A model generated the notes under the pieces. It was given only the letters and a program-made list of their open reading frames with translations, made no database searches and was not told where the DNA came from. 64,000 bases of DNA, taken from positions 6,193,001-6,257,000 of the forward strand of contig NZ_CP034443.1 of assembly GCF_003952365.1 (NCBI RefSeq). Direction: 5' to 3'. The first letter of the stretch is position 1. Each line of letters starts with the position of its first letter. The position numbers were made by a program, and so were the translations under genes. This DNA comes from Mesorhizobium sp. M9A.F.Ca.ET.002.03.1.2 (lineage in GTDB: Bacteria; Pseudomonadota; Alphaproteobacteria; Rhizobiales; Rhizobiaceae). This document shows, in pieces, positions 17,492-26,352 of the stretch.

Positions 17492-18102
17492 ATGTCGAAG
17501 AAGACGGTTTCGTCCTCGCCCTGGAGATGAATGTCGAAGCTGTATGTATCGCCCTCGCGCGGCGCAATCAGCGTCGCCGCGCGCGCCTTGTGCTCAATGC
17601 GGGCAAGCACCGGATCCTCAGCATTGGCGGCCTCCTCGTCGCCGAAATACATACGCGTGTGGAGCCCGATGTTGATGCCGCGCGCCGCGATCCACACCGT
17701 GATGTGCGGCGCCATCATGCGGCCGTCGAGGAAGGGCACGCGGCCAGGCTTCACCGTCTCGAAAGTGCACTCACCGGTTGTCATGTCGGTCGCCCGACGT
17801 CCCCAGCCGGAAAAATGCGGATCGGCCGAGCCGCGCAGGTCCGAGGGCGAGTTGTGGAGGCCGGCGGCATCCGCCTGCCAGATCTCGACCAGCGCGTCCT
17901 TAAGCGGTGTATCCGCCCCGTCAATCACCCTGATCTTTATCCTGATTCGCTCGCCCTTGGTCTTTTCATTGACCACCGTACCGCCGAGGTCGGTCGAATA
18001 AACACCCTCGATTCCACAGAAATTCGGCGTCAGGCCGATGTGGACATAGGGACCCGCAGTCTGCGAGGCGCTTTCCTTCAGCCGGTCCAGAGCCTGGGCC
18101 AT
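17488..18102 (-). CDS. pcaG: protocatechuate 3,4-dioxygenase alpha subunit
   Basis: The 204-residue product is an intradiol dioxygenase fold: IRIKIRVIDGADTPLKDALV, EIWQADAAG, then PHFSGWGRRATDMTTGECTF and PHITVWIAARGINIGLHTRM. As expected for the alpha subunit, it lacks the full Tyr/His iron ligand set, which is in PcaH. Together they cleave protocatechuate to 3-carboxy-cis,cis-muconate. It overlaps pcaH by one base and pcaB by four. Confidence 0.95.
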   Translation of the reverse strand: MAQALDRLKESASQTAGPYVHIGLTPNFCGIEGVYSTDLGGTVVNEKTKGERIRIKIRVIDGADTPLKDALVEIWQADAAGLHNSPSDLRGSADPHFSGWGRRATDMTTGECTFETVKPGRVPFLDGRMMAPHITVWIAARGINIGLHTRMYFGDEEAANAEDPVLARIEHKARAATLIAPREGDTYSFDIHLQGEDETVFFDI

Positions 18103-18860
18103 CAGTTGCCCTCCATGCGGTTCTCGAAAAGCGTCGAGCGGCGTCCGCGCAGAACGATATCGAATTTGTAGGCGCGCGCGTCCATCGGGATCGCTGCCTG
18201 CATGTCGAGTGCGGCGGTCAGGCCCTCGATGGCTCGATGATCATTGATGGTGCGCACGATCGGGCATTTCCAGATCATCGGATCGCCCTCGAAATACATC
18301 TGGGTGATCAGCCGCTGCGCGAAGCCGTGGCCGAATACCGAGAGATGGATGTGCGCCGGACGCCAGTCGTTGGGGCCGTTCGGCCACGGATAGGGGCCGG
18401 GCTGGACGGTACGGAAGGAGTAGGAGCCGTCCTCGCCGGTGATGATGCGCCCGCAGCCGCCGAAGTTCGGGTCGAGCGGCGCGAGATAGCTTTCCTTCTT
18501 GTGGCGGTAGCGGCCGCCGGCATTGGCCTGCCAGACTTCAAGCAGCGCGCCGGAAACGCCGATGCCGCGCTCGTCGAGCACGCGCCCGTGGACGATGATG
18601 CGCGGACCGATCGCAGCCTCGCCGGGTGCCGCAAAATTATGGATCAGATCGTTGTCGAGCTTACCGATCAAGTCGTGGCCGAAGACCGGACCGGTAATCT
18701 CCGACAGCGTGTTGTTGAGCGAAAGAAGTGGCCGACGCGGCGAGCGGAGCACCGACGTCTTGTAGCCGGGCGTGAAAGCCGGCGGATGCCAGTCGCGATC
18801 GCGCTGGAAAAAGGCGCCGGTCTCCGGCCTGAGGTTGGATGCGAGTTTCTGGTGGGTCAT
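18102..18860 (-). CDS. pcaH: protocatechuate 3,4-dioxygenase beta subunit
   Basis: The 252-residue product carries the non-heme Fe(III) site: Tyr in GGRYRHKK, Tyr in PGPYPWPNG, and the two His of [11 protein letters not shown]. The N-terminal region ([20 protein letters not shown]) and [20 protein letters not shown] are typical of the beta subunit. It forms the catalytic PcaGH complex for intradiol ring cleavage. It overlaps pcaC at the 5' side (18857-18860, ATGA type). Confidence 0.96.
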   Translation of the reverse strand: MTHQKLASNLRPETGAFFQRDRDWHPPAFTPGYKTSVLRSPRRPLLSLNNTLSEITGPVFGHDLIGKLDNDLIHNFAAPGEAAIGPRIIVHGRVLDERGIGVSGALLEVWQANAGGRYRHKKESYLAPLDPNFGGCGRIITGEDGSYSFRTVQPGPYPWPNGPNDWRPAHIHLSVFGHGFAQRLITQMYFEGDPMIWKCPIVRTINDHRAIEGLTAALDMQAAIPMDARAYKFDIVLRGRRSTLFENRMEGN

Positions 18861-19258
18861 GTCCTGCCGGCCTCGGTATCCATCTCGGTGAACGTCTTCC
18901 TGGCGATCCTGATGGCGCGGTTGGCGGCCGGCACGCCGGCGTAGATCGCTACGTGAAGAAGCGCCTCGCGGATGTCCTCGCGCGTGGCGCCGGTATTGGC
19001 GGTGGCGCGCACATGCATGGCGACCTCCTCGTCGTGGCCGAGTGCTGCAAGCAGCGCGATCGTGATCATCGAGCGCTCACGCCTGGTGATATTGTCCCGC
19101 GACCAGACATGACTCCAGGCGGCTTCCGTGATGAGGTCCTGGAAAGGTCCGTCGAATTCTGTCTTGCCTGCCTCGGCGCGGTCGACATGCGCGTCGCCGA
19201 GAATCGCGCGGCGGGTCGCCATGCCCTCGTCGTATCGGGTGCTGCGGGCTCTCCTCAT
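18857..19258 (-). CDS. pcaC: 4-carboxymuconolactone decarboxylase
   Basis: The 133-residue product is an AhpD/CMD-fold protein: [20 protein letters not shown] at about 52-71, then [20 protein letters not shown] and [12 protein letters not shown], the characteristic CMD motif. It decarboxylates 4-carboxymuconolactone to 3-oxoadipate enol-lactone. It overlaps pcaD by 4 bp upstream and pcaH by 4 bp downstream, so it is translationally coupled to both. The first residues ([12 protein letters not shown]) could be replaced by the ATG 12 codons in. Confidence 0.95.
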   Translation of the reverse strand: MRRARSTRYDEGMATRRAILGDAHVDRAEAGKTEFDGPFQDLITEAAWSHVWSRDNITRRERSMITIALLAALGHDEEVAMHVRATANTGATREDIREALLHVAIYAGVPAANRAIRIARKTFTEMDTEAGRT

Positions 19259-20058
19259 GCACGCCTCCGCTGCATGTCATTCCCCACGAACCGGCGGATG
19301 AGCTTCGCGAGTTTTTCGGGCTGCTCGACGCAAGGGATGTGGCCGGCGCCGGCGATCACCTCGCAGCCAGCGCCGGGGATCGAATGAGCAAACGATTCGA
19401 CCATTTCGGGCGGCGTCGAACCGTCCTGATCGCCGACGACGCAGAGCGTCGGCACGCCGATCAAGGCCGCAGCGGCCCGGTAGTCAGCATCGCGGATCGC
19501 GGTACAGGCTGCGGCATAGCCGGCCGGCGACTGGCGAGTGAGCATGGTCCTGTAGCCGGCGAGTTTTTCAGCGCAGTTCCTGTGGAAGTCCGGCGTGAAC
19601 CATTTTTCCATCACACCGTCGGCGAAGCTTTCGATGCCTTCCGAACGCGTGGCCTTGATGCGGTCGTTCCACGTCTCGTCGGTGCCTATCTTGGCCGCGG
19701 TGTCGCAGAGGATCATCCCTTCGATCAGCCTGGGCTGGACTTGGTAGAGGCATTGCGCGATGACGCCGCCGATCGACAGACCGCAGATGACCGTGCCGGC
19801 AATACCCAGATGATCGAGAAGCCCGGCGAGATCGGCCGCGTGTGTTTCGATCGTGTGCGGCGCCTCACCGAGTTCGCTAAGGCCATGACCCCGTTTGTCG
19901 TAAAATAAGAAGCCGTAGTCGCCGGCGAGCAGGTGTTCGATTCCGTTCCAGATGCGCAAATCTGTGCCCAGCGAATTCACGAAGACGATCGTCGGCCGGC
20001 CGGCCAGGTGCCGGTGTCGATAGTGGAGCGTTGCTCCGTTGATACGAGCAAATTCCAT
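19255..20058 (-). CDS. pcaD: 3-oxoadipate enol-lactonase
   Basis: The 267-residue alpha/beta hydrolase has the nucleophile elbow CGLSIGG (Ser at about 101), DQDGSTPPEMVESFAHSIPG near the acid, and the catalytic His in GAGHIPCVEQPEKL near residue 245. It hydrolyses 3-oxoadipate enol-lactone to 3-oxoadipate. In this operon, pcaD precedes pcaC, H, G and B, the order common in rhizobia. It lies 5 bp downstream of the dehydroshikimate dehydratase gene, so quinate-derived protocatechuate feeds straight into the pathway. Confidence 0.95.
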   Translation of the reverse strand: MEFARINGATLHYRHRHLAGRPTIVFVNSLGTDLRIWNGIEHLLAGDYGFLFYDKRGHGLSELGEAPHTIETHAADLAGLLDHLGIAGTVICGLSIGGVIAQCLYQVQPRLIEGMILCDTAAKIGTDETWNDRIKATRSEGIESFADGVMEKWFTPDFHRNCAEKLAGYRTMLTRQSPAGYAAACTAIRDADYRAAAALIGVPTLCVVGDQDGSTPPEMVESFAHSIPGAGCEVIAGAGHIPCVEQPEKLAKLIRRFVGNDMQRRRA

Positions 20059-20063
20059 GCGGA

Positions 20064-21956
20064 TCAGACCTTCGGCATTCCCTTCGGCAGCATCATGCGC
20101 TTTTGCGCGGCGATGCGGAATGGCGCATTTGGCCCGCCATAGCCCGAATAGGCGCCGCTCCGCTCCACGATCTCGAAGATAAAGCCTTCGCCGAAGGTCG
20201 GCGCATAGAGCTGGAAGAATTCGCCCCTATCGTCCCGGTCATAGAGGATGTTCGACGCGCGCAGCCGGTCGGCGAGATCGGGATCGAGGCCGAAGCGCGC
20301 TTCGACGTCGTCATAGTAGTTCATCGAGATTTGCAGCGGCTCGAAGCCATTGGCGCTCAGCTTCTCAGCCGTCGCGAAAATGTCGTCCGTCGCCATTGCG
20401 AGATGCTGGATGCCGGAGCCAAAAGTCTCGGCGATGAAGTGGCCGGCGAGCGTGCGGCGGCTCTCGGCGCCGTTGAGAGTGAGGCGGAGGCGCTTGTCGA
20501 GACCCTCGATCACCTGGCTGCGAACGAGGCCGGCCGGATCGACGATGTCGACCATCGGTGTCTTCGTCGTCCTGAAGAGCGAGACGTAGAAGAGCAGCCA
20601 ACTCGGCATCTCCTCGTGAAACATGGTCTGGCCGACATGGTCGATGCGGGTGAGGCCAACGCCGCTGCCGACGCCCGCAGCAGCGACAGGCTTGAACTCG
20701 ATGTCCCAGACCTTGGCCAGGTCGGTCTTGCCATCGAGGAAATAGATCAGTCCGCCGCCGACGCCACGGATCGCCGGGATCGACAGTTCGCCCGGGCCGA
20801 CCCGCTGTTGGAAGATTTCGGCGCCAAGCATCTTGGCGCGGGCGACGGTCGCCGCCGCGTCCTCGACCTTCAACCCGATCGCATAAGCCGACGTGCCGTG
20901 AACGATGAAGGAGGAGTGCGCAAAACCCTGCCGCTCGGTGTTGACGACGATGTTGATCTCTCCCTGCCGGTAGAGGGTGACGTTCTTGGAGATGTGACGC
21001 CCGGCTTCGGAGAATTCCAGCGTGGTGAGCAGCCGGCCGAGCGATTCCGCTCCTTCCGGATTCGCGGCGAATTCGACGAACTCGACTCCTTCGACGCCGA
21101 TGCGGTCCGGCATCGCCGGCACCGAAACCTCGAGCGCCGGCTCCTCGCGCCGCACTTGGTCCATCAGCCAGACGAGCGAGCGCTTGCCGTCGACGGAGAT
21201 CGCCTTGGCCGAGCCGCCGCGGAACTGGTCGTTGAAGATTTCGAGCGATATGTAGCTATTGTAGCCGGTTGCTGCGACGGCCTGCATGAACTCACGCACC
21301 GACAAGTCACCTTCGCCCGGCATGTTGCGGAAATGCCGGCTCCAGTAGAGCAGGTCCATGTCGATCAGCGGCGCGTCGGCGAGTTGGACGATGAAGATCT
21401 TGTCCGAGGGGATCGAGCGGATCGAGGACAGCTCGATCTTGCGGGCAAGCGTGTGGAAGGAATCGAGGATCAGCCCGATGTTCGGATGTGCCGCGCGGCG
21501 CACGACCTCCCAGGCGTCGCGATGGTCATTGACGTGCCGGCCCCAGGCGAGCGCCTCGTAGCCGACGCGCAAGCTTCGCTTCGCCGCGCGCTCGCCGAGT
21601 TCATGGAAATCGGCGGCGGCGCGGTCGATGCCGCCGAGCGATACCGGTGAGACCGACGAGCAGACCAGCATCAAGTCGGTGCCGAGTTCCTGCATCAGGT
21701 CGAACTTGCGCTCCGCGCGATCGAAGGCGCGTGTCCGTTGCGGCTCCGGCAACCCTTCGAAATCGCGGAACGGCTGGAAAAGGGTGATCTCCAGCCCGTG
21801 GTCGCGTACCATGCGGCCGACCTCGTCAGGCGTGCCGTCGAAGGCCAGAAAATCGTTCTCGAATATCTCCACGCCATCGAATCCGGCAGCGGCGATCGCC
21901 GCCAGTTTTTCCCGTAGGTCGCCGCTGATGGATACTGTGGCGATGGAGGTCTTCAT
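20064..21956 (-). CDS. quiC1: two-domain 3-dehydroshikimate dehydratase (QuiC1/QsuB type)
   Basis: About 630 residues from ATG 21956 (family-typical start MKTSIATVSISGDLREKL, with AGGCGA upstream). A GTG at 21977 overlapping the previous stop is the alternative. The N-terminal half (to about 270) is a sugar-phosphate isomerase/DSD TIM barrel (VGYEALAWGRHVNDHRDAWE, LILDSFHTLAR, LEIFNDQFRGG). The C-terminal half is a 4-hydroxyphenylpyruvate-dioxygenase-like vicinal-oxygen-chelate domain with TRIDHVGQTM, IQHLAMATDDIF and a terminal EGFIFEIVERSG, matching the metal His/His/Glu pattern. It converts 3-dehydroshikimate to protocatechuate, linking quinate use to the pca genes downstream. Confidence 0.92.
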   Translation of the reverse strand: MKTSIATVSISGDLREKLAAIAAAGFDGVEIFENDFLAFDGTPDEVGRMVRDHGLEITLFQPFRDFEGLPEPQRTRAFDRAERKFDLMQELGTDLMLVCSSVSPVSLGGIDRAAADFHELGERAAKRSLRVGYEALAWGRHVNDHRDAWEVVRRAAHPNIGLILDSFHTLARKIELSSIRSIPSDKIFIVQLADAPLIDMDLLYWSRHFRNMPGEGDLSVREFMQAVAATGYNSYISLEIFNDQFRGGSAKAISVDGKRSLVWLMDQVRREEPALEVSVPAMPDRIGVEGVEFVEFAANPEGAESLGRLLTTLEFSEAGRHISKNVTLYRQGEINIVVNTERQGFAHSSFIVHGTSAYAIGLKVEDAAATVARAKMLGAEIFQQRVGPGELSIPAIRGVGGGLIYFLDGKTDLAKVWDIEFKPVAAAGVGSGVGLTRIDHVGQTMFHEEMPSWLLFYVSLFRTTKTPMVDIVDPAGLVRSQVIEGLDKRLRLTLNGAESRRTLAGHFIAETFGSGIQHLAMATDDIFATAEKLSANGFEPLQISMNYYDDVEARFGLDPDLADRLRASNILYDRDDRGEFFQLYAPTFGEGFIFEIVERSGAYSGYGGPNAPFRIAAQKRMMLPKGMPKV

Positions 21957-21973
21957 TGCTTTCGCCTGCGAAG

Positions 21974-22807
21974 TCACAGCAGCGCGATCGCGCGGGTGGG
22001 ACCGCCGGTCGCGCCCTTCACCTTGGGGATGCCGAGGAAGAGACGCGCACCGGACTCGGGAATTGCATCGAGGTTAGCCAAGCACTCGATGCCCCAGCGG
22101 CCGCTGCCCAGCCATTCGTAGTGGACCGGAAAGGCCCCGCTCGAGTTGAGCCCGGTGTCGAGCGAAAGCGTGTCGACGCCGATGCCCTTCACGTTGCGCT
22201 CGCTGATCAGGAACTGCGCGGCCTCTACGTGAAAGCCCGGAGTGTGGTTTTTCTTCTCCTTGTCGTTGCCGGTGAATTTCGGGTCGCCGACCAGTTTGTG
22301 CCATCCGGAGTTCATCACCACGCAGCAGCCGTCCGGCAGTCGGCCGTTCTGCGCCTCCCATGCCTTTATGTCGTCAGGCGTCAGGCTTGTGTCCGCATTG
22401 TCGGCGGCGCGCGCGGCGATGTTGATGACCGCGACGGGAACGATCAGGTCCGAGATCGGGATCAGATCGGCCGTCAAACCATCGGCGGAGAAGTGGATCG
22501 GTGCGTCCATATGCGTGCCGCTGTGCTCGACGATCGTCCAGCGGTTCAGGTTCACCTTGTCCTTCGCGAAGGTGACGAGATGTTCGACCGTGAACCATTT
22601 CTCGCCGCTGAAGGTCGGGAATCCCTCATAGAGGGCATGTGAGAGGTCGATCGTTTCGGTGAAATCTATCGGCGCCGCCTGGGCCGATGGCGTGGCGGGG
22701 AGCGCGGCCGCCGCAGCGGTGCCCAGGCCGAGCGTAAAGCCGGCTTTCAGCAGACCCCTGCGGGTCGCCTTCTCACAGATCGAATGCAGGCATCCTGGTG
22801 GGCACAT
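21974..22807 (-). CDS. Tat-exported cyclase-family (kynurenine formamidase-like) hydrolase
   Basis: The 277-residue product has a twin-arginine signal KATRRGLLKAGFTLGLG (about 13-29) and an Ala-rich h-region ending SAQA. The mature part is a PF04199-type cyclase/arylformamidase fold with the metal motif HSGTHMDAPIHF (about 94-105), ETIDLSHALYEGFP and GIGVDTLSLD. Relatives hydrolyse amides or lactones with Mn or Zn. It lies between aroQ and quiC1 in the quinate operon, so an exported enzyme acting on a quinate/shikimate derivative (for example a lactone) is plausible. That substrate is inference. Confidence 0.85.
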   Translation of the reverse strand: MCPPGCLHSICEKATRRGLLKAGFTLGLGTAAAAALPATPSAQAAPIDFTETIDLSHALYEGFPTFSGEKWFTVEHLVTFAKDKVNLNRWTIVEHSGTHMDAPIHFSADGLTADLIPISDLIVPVAVINIAARAADNADTSLTPDDIKAWEAQNGRLPDGCCVVMNSGWHKLVGDPKFTGNDKEKKNHTPGFHVEAAQFLISERNVKGIGVDTLSLDTGLNSSGAFPVHYEWLGSGRWGIECLANLDAIPESGARLFLGIPKVKGATGGPTRAIALL

Positions 22808-22911
22808 ACGGTCTTCCTCCCTTTCGGTTCAACGTTTCACGAGCACTCTGCTTACCAGTCCGTTCATTCCTCCGACGCATCGATCCGCCCGACAGGGCCT
22901 GCCGGTCCGGC

Positions 22912-23349
22912 CTACCGGTCGATCAGTTCCATCAGCGATTTCACTGCGATGGGATATCCGCGCGGCCCAAGGCCTGCGATGACGGCCGTCGCGACGGTCG
23001 AAACCAGCGAGCGATGGTAGATTGCCTCGCGGCGGTGGATGTTGGAGATATGGAACTCGATGATCGGCCCCGGAAACATCTTCAGCGCGTCGAGCAGCGG
23101 GATCGAGCGGAAACTCAGCCCGGCTGGGTTGATCAGGATACCCGCGCCCTCGTCGATCGCCTCGTGAATCCAGTCGACCAGCTGATGCTCGGCATTCGAC
23201 TGATGGAACCGCACCGGAGTATCGCCGGCCGCTTCCCGGCACATCAACTCGATCTCGGCCAGTGTCGTCGTGCCGTAGATCTCAGGCTCGCGTTTGCCGA
23301 GGCGGTTGAGGTTCGGGCCGTTGAGAATGAAGATCGGTTTGGTGATCAT
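22912..23349 (-). CDS. aroQ: type II 3-dehydroquinate dehydratase-like protein with altered active-site loop
   Basis: The 145-residue product is clearly type II dehydroquinase: LNGPNLNRLGKREPEIYG at 9-26, with the lid Arg20 and catalytic Tyr25; INPAGL with Asn74; EFHISNIHRREAIYHRS with His100 and Arg107. The loop normally reading Thr-His-Thr-Ser after Asn is SFRS here (79-82), so the substrate-contacting His is Phe. It lies in the quinate operon, where a catabolic dehydroquinase is expected (3-dehydroquinate to 3-dehydroshikimate). It may be a catabolic paralogue with shifted specificity. Confidence 0.88.
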   Translation of the reverse strand: MITKPIFILNGPNLNRLGKREPEIYGTTTLAEIELMCREAAGDTPVRFHQSNAEHQLVDWIHEAIDEGAGILINPAGLSFRSIPLLDALKMFPGPIIEFHISNIHRREAIYHRSLVSTVATAVIAGLGPRGYPIAVKSLMELIDR

Positions 23350-23364
23350 GTCACGTCCTTCAGT

Positions 23365-24666
23365 TCAGCCGCCGTAGCCGAAGAGGCGCGGCAGCCACAG
23401 CACGAGTTCGGGGAAGAAGGTAATGAGCGCCAGCGTACCGACCATCGCCGAAAGGAATGGCAGCACGTCGCGCACGATGTCGCGCAACGGCACCTCCGCG
23501 ATGCGAGTCATAATGAAAAGCAGAAGCCCGTAGGGCGGCGTGATGAGCCCGAGCATGATATTCAGGACGACCATGACGCCAAAATGCACCATGTCGATGC
23601 CCAGGGCGCGCGCCGTGGGGATCAGCACCGGCACGATGACAAGCAGGATGGTGGTTCCTTCAAGCAAGCAACCCAGAAGCAGAAGCAGCAGGTTGACGAG
23701 AAGGAGGAACTGCGTCGGTGACAAGTCCCAGGCGAGCAGCAGCGCGGACAGGGATTGAGGAATGTTCTCGACCGTGACCACGTAGTTGAACACCATCGCG
23801 CCGGCCAGCAGCATACCGATCGAAACAGTGGTGCGCCCGCTGCTCAGCAGCGCCCGGTAGAACTGATGGACGGTCACGCTGCGATAGATCGCGACGGAGA
23901 TGAGGAGCGCGTAGCCCGCCGCCACGGCCGCCGCCTCGGTCGGCGTCATCACGCCACCCCTGATGCCAACGAGCAGAACCACCGGTAGCATCAACGCCGG
24001 CAGGGCCCCCAGGGTCAGACCCGGCAGTTCGCGTAGCGGCACCGGCTTTTCGACAGGGAAGTTCTTCCGGCGCGCGTCGATCGCCACGATCGACATCTGC
24101 GCCAGCGCCAGCATGACGCCCGGCACGATCCCGGCGATGAACAGGAAGCCGACCGAGGCGTCCGAGACGAGCGCATAGATGACCAGCGGAATGGAAGGCG
24201 GGATGATGGGAGCGATCACGGCGGAGGCCGCGGTCAGCGCGGCGGCGTAGCTCGCGGGATATCTGTCGTCCTTGGTCATCAGATGCTGCATCATCTTGCC
24301 CGTGCCGGCGGCGTCGGCGATCGCCGACCCCGACATGCCCGCAAAGATGAGGGATTGCAGCACGTTGACCTGGGCAAGGCCGCCGCGGAACCGGCCGACG
24401 ACGGCATTGCAGAAATGCAGAAGCCGCTCCGTCATCGTTCCGGCGTTCATGATCTCGGCGGCAAGAATGAACATGGGGACAGCCAGCAGCAGATACCCCG
24501 TATAAAGGCTGTTGAGTATCTGTTCGGCCGCCGTTCCCATATCGAGCCCGGCGAGCCACAAATAAAGGATCGAGGAGGCGATCATCGCGTGGCCGATCGG
24601 CAGGCCAAGCAGCGCCAGAGCACAGATGGAGATCAGCGCCAGCGTGAAGGGCTCGAGAAAGGTCAT
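23365..24666 (-). CDS. TRAP transporter large permease DctM
   Basis: The 433-residue product has ~12 hydrophobic helices and DctM motifs (AGMSGSAIADAAGTGKMM around residues 114-131, VIAPIIPPSIPLVIYA, GLITPPYGLLLFIM). TRAP transporters import organic acids with a periplasmic binding protein and a Na+ or proton gradient. It overlaps the small-subunit gene by 4 bp and ends 15 bp before aroQ. The operon context suggests uptake of quinate, shikimate or a related cyclic acid; the substrate is inferred. Confidence 0.94.
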   Translation of the reverse strand: MTFLEPFTLALISICALALLGLPIGHAMIASSILYLWLAGLDMGTAAEQILNSLYTGYLLLAVPMFILAAEIMNAGTMTERLLHFCNAVVGRFRGGLAQVNVLQSLIFAGMSGSAIADAAGTGKMMQHLMTKDDRYPASYAAALTAASAVIAPIIPPSIPLVIYALVSDASVGFLFIAGIVPGVMLALAQMSIVAIDARRKNFPVEKPVPLRELPGLTLGALPALMLPVVLLVGIRGGVMTPTEAAAVAAGYALLISVAIYRSVTVHQFYRALLSSGRTTVSIGMLLAGAMVFNYVVTVENIPQSLSALLLAWDLSPTQFLLLVNLLLLLLGCLLEGTTILLVIVPVLIPTARALGIDMVHFGVMVVLNIMLGLITPPYGLLLFIMTRIAEVPLRDIVRDVLPFLSAMVGTLALITFFPELVLWLPRLFGYGG

Positions 24667-25181
24667 ACGCCAGAGCTCGCCTTGGTGGGATCGAATTCTT
24701 CGGGCTCAGCATCCTTGAGCGCACGCCATCCCAACCAGAGGTAACGGGCGATCACGGCAAGGACAAAGATCACATAGATCGAGAACAGCCAGTCGAAGCG
24801 GATCTTCAGATAGGCGGTTTTCTGTACCTTCATGAAGGTGACGTAGTCGAACACGGCAGGAAACGAGTAACTGTAGATCGCGACGAGTGCGACCGCGGAG
24901 GCCAACGTCATGACGCGTCGGGCGCGGGGGCCGACGGCCCCATAGATCAAATCGAATCGGATCTCCTCTTCCTCACGCACCACAAAGGCTGCGCCGAACA
25001 GGACGACCCATATCCAAAGGACGACGGTCAGCTCGTTGCTCCAGCCGGTCGGCCACTGCAGGACGTAGCGGAAAATGACCTGGAGCAGGAAAGCGACGAA
25101 CATCACACCGATCATGACGACGATGAGGTTCTCCCCGCGCCGATAGAGCCATCCCGCCAAGGGCCGCACACGTTGCAACAT
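24663..25181 (-). CDS. TRAP transporter small permease DctQ
   Basis: The 172-residue product starts at the ATG at 25181, with GGGAGG 9 bases upstream; the frame is open to 25322, but that part lies in an intergenic repeat. Four membrane helices are visible (ENLIVVMIGVMFVAFLLQVI; WSNELTVVLWIWVVLFGAAF; MTLASAVALVAIYSY; WLFSIYVIFVLAVIARYLWL) with the DctQ motif VIFRYVLQWPTGWSNEL. It pairs with DctM (4-bp overlap) and the binding protein encoded upstream. Confidence 0.93.
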   Translation of the reverse strand: MLQRVRPLAGWLYRRGENLIVVMIGVMFVAFLLQVIFRYVLQWPTGWSNELTVVLWIWVVLFGAAFVVREEEEIRFDLIYGAVGPRARRVMTLASAVALVAIYSYSFPAVFDYVTFMKVQKTAYLKIRFDWLFSIYVIFVLAVIARYLWLGWRALKDAEPEEFDPTKASSGV

Positions 25182-25266
25182 CGGCTTGCCTCCCAGTCGT
25201 TGCTCGTCTGTACAACGAGCGGGACCACCGGCCTCGTCGGCCGGGGGTCGCTGATCGCTGTCCCTA

Positions 25267-25314
25267 ATGCATGTCGCCCAAAAGTGACCTCGGTTTTGGG
25301 ACAACGACATGCAT
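25267..25314. repeat. palindromic intergenic element between dctP and dctQ
   Basis: ATGCATGTCG and CGACATGCAT (10-bp perfect arms at the two ends) enclose CCCAAAA and TTTTGGG as a second stem step, around a GTGACCTCGG loop. It is followed by AT-rich sequence and by GCGTCGCATGAATCCG-type DNA up to ~25370. Elements of this kind recur between rhizobial genes. Lying inside an operon between the binding-protein and permease genes, it could set differential expression by RNA processing. Confidence 0.7.
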
Positions 25315-25365
25315 AAAAACAAAACCTAAAGCGCGTCGCATGAATCCGTTTCAAAGCGATACGCT

Positions 25366-26352
25366 TTAGAGCGCGTTGATCTTGTCGAACATGCCTTCGG
25401 GCCAGCTCTTTGCTAGGTCCGAAGCGAGGTACTTCTCCTGGACGTGGCTGCGGAAGGCCGCGACGTCAGGCTCGTAGATCTTCAGGCCGGCAGACTTGAA
25501 GCGCTCGACGAGCTCCGCCTCGCGGGCGAGGTGCTTCTCGGTCGAGAAATCGATCGCAGCGTCCGCAGCCGCCTGGAACTTGGTCTGTTTCTCGGCGCCC
25601 ATCTCGTCCCAGACCTTCTTGGACATGGTCAGCAGGTCGAAGCCGACGAGGTGCGACGTGAGGGCGATCTGCTTCATCACTTCGTAGAACTTCATGTTCT
25701 CGACGTTCGGCAGCGGGTTGTCCTGGCCGTCGACCGCGCCGGTCTGGAGGCCGGTATAAACCTCGGCATAGGCCATCGGCGTCGGATCGGCACCGAGCGC
25801 CTCACCGAGGAACTGCCATGCGTCACCGCCGGGCATGCGCAGTTTGATGCCCGCCATGTCGGCCGGCGTCTTGATTTCCTTGTCGACCCGAAGGCCGACC
25901 TGGCGCAGGCCGAAATAGGTCGGACCGAGCACTTTCACGCCGAGCTGATCCTCGGTCATCTGCTTCATCTCCGCGCCGGCATCGCTGGCGAAGAAAGCCT
26001 TGAGATGGGCGGCGTCACGGAACAGATATCCGGCGGTCAGGATCGACCAGGCGGGGATCTGGTTGGAGATGTCTTGCGGCGCGATGTTGCCCATTTCCAG
26101 GTTGCCGCGCTGGATGGCAACGAGCTCGGTTCCCTGCTTGAAGAGATTGCCGCCGTAGTAGCCTTCGAAGGTGAAGTCGTCCTTGATGGCGTCGGCGAAC
26201 ATTTTCATCATCTCGGCGCGGATGTCCTGCTCAGAGAACACCGCGGAGAAACGCAGCTTGGGCTTCTCTTGAGCAAAGGCCGGAAACGCCGCGGCGGTCG
26301 CCACGAGACCGGTGCCGACCAGAAACTGGCGACGGGTTGCGTTCAAAATCAT
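25366..26352 (-). CDS. TRAP transporter substrate-binding protein DctP
   Basis: The 328-residue product has a Tat-like signal NATRRQFLVGTGLVATAAAF (residues 4-23) and an Ala-Phe-Ala cleavage site. The mature part has DctP features: LRFSAVFSEQDIRAEMM, KIRMPGG-type loop IKLRMPGGDAWQF, ALGADPTPMAYAEVYTGLQT and DGQDNPLPN, with the conserved Arg of the ligand site in IKLRMPGG. It delivers the ligand to DctQM. The start overlaps the dehydrogenase stop by 4 bp. A 184-bp gap with a palindromic repeat separates it from dctQ. Confidence 0.94.
   Translation of the reverse strand: MILNATRRQFLVGTGLVATAAAFPAFAQEKPKLRFSAVFSEQDIRAEMMKMFADAIKDDFTFEGYYGGNLFKQGTELVAIQRGNLEMGNIAPQDISNQIPAWSILTAGYLFRDAAHLKAFFASDAGAEMKQMTEDQLGVKVLGPTYFGLRQVGLRVDKEIKTPADMAGIKLRMPGGDAWQFLGEALGADPTPMAYAEVYTGLQTGAVDGQDNPLPNVENMKFYEVMKQIALTSHLVGFDLLTMSKKVWDEMGAEKQTKFQAAADAAIDFSTEKHLAREAELVERFKSAGLKIYEPDVAAFRSHVQEKYLASDLAKSWPEGMFDKINAL

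Noticed and set aside
20103..21650. Long open frame (515 codons) on the plus strand antisense to quiC1
   Set aside because: It is Arg/Glu/Asp-rich with no domain or ribosome-binding site and lies wholly opposite a well-supported gene; high-GC codon bias produces such frames.
25267..25314. Rho-independent terminator inside the TRAP operon
   Set aside because: The hairpin is followed by no T-run in the direction of transcription, and the genes on both sides belong to one transporter; it is better read as a dispersed palindromic element.
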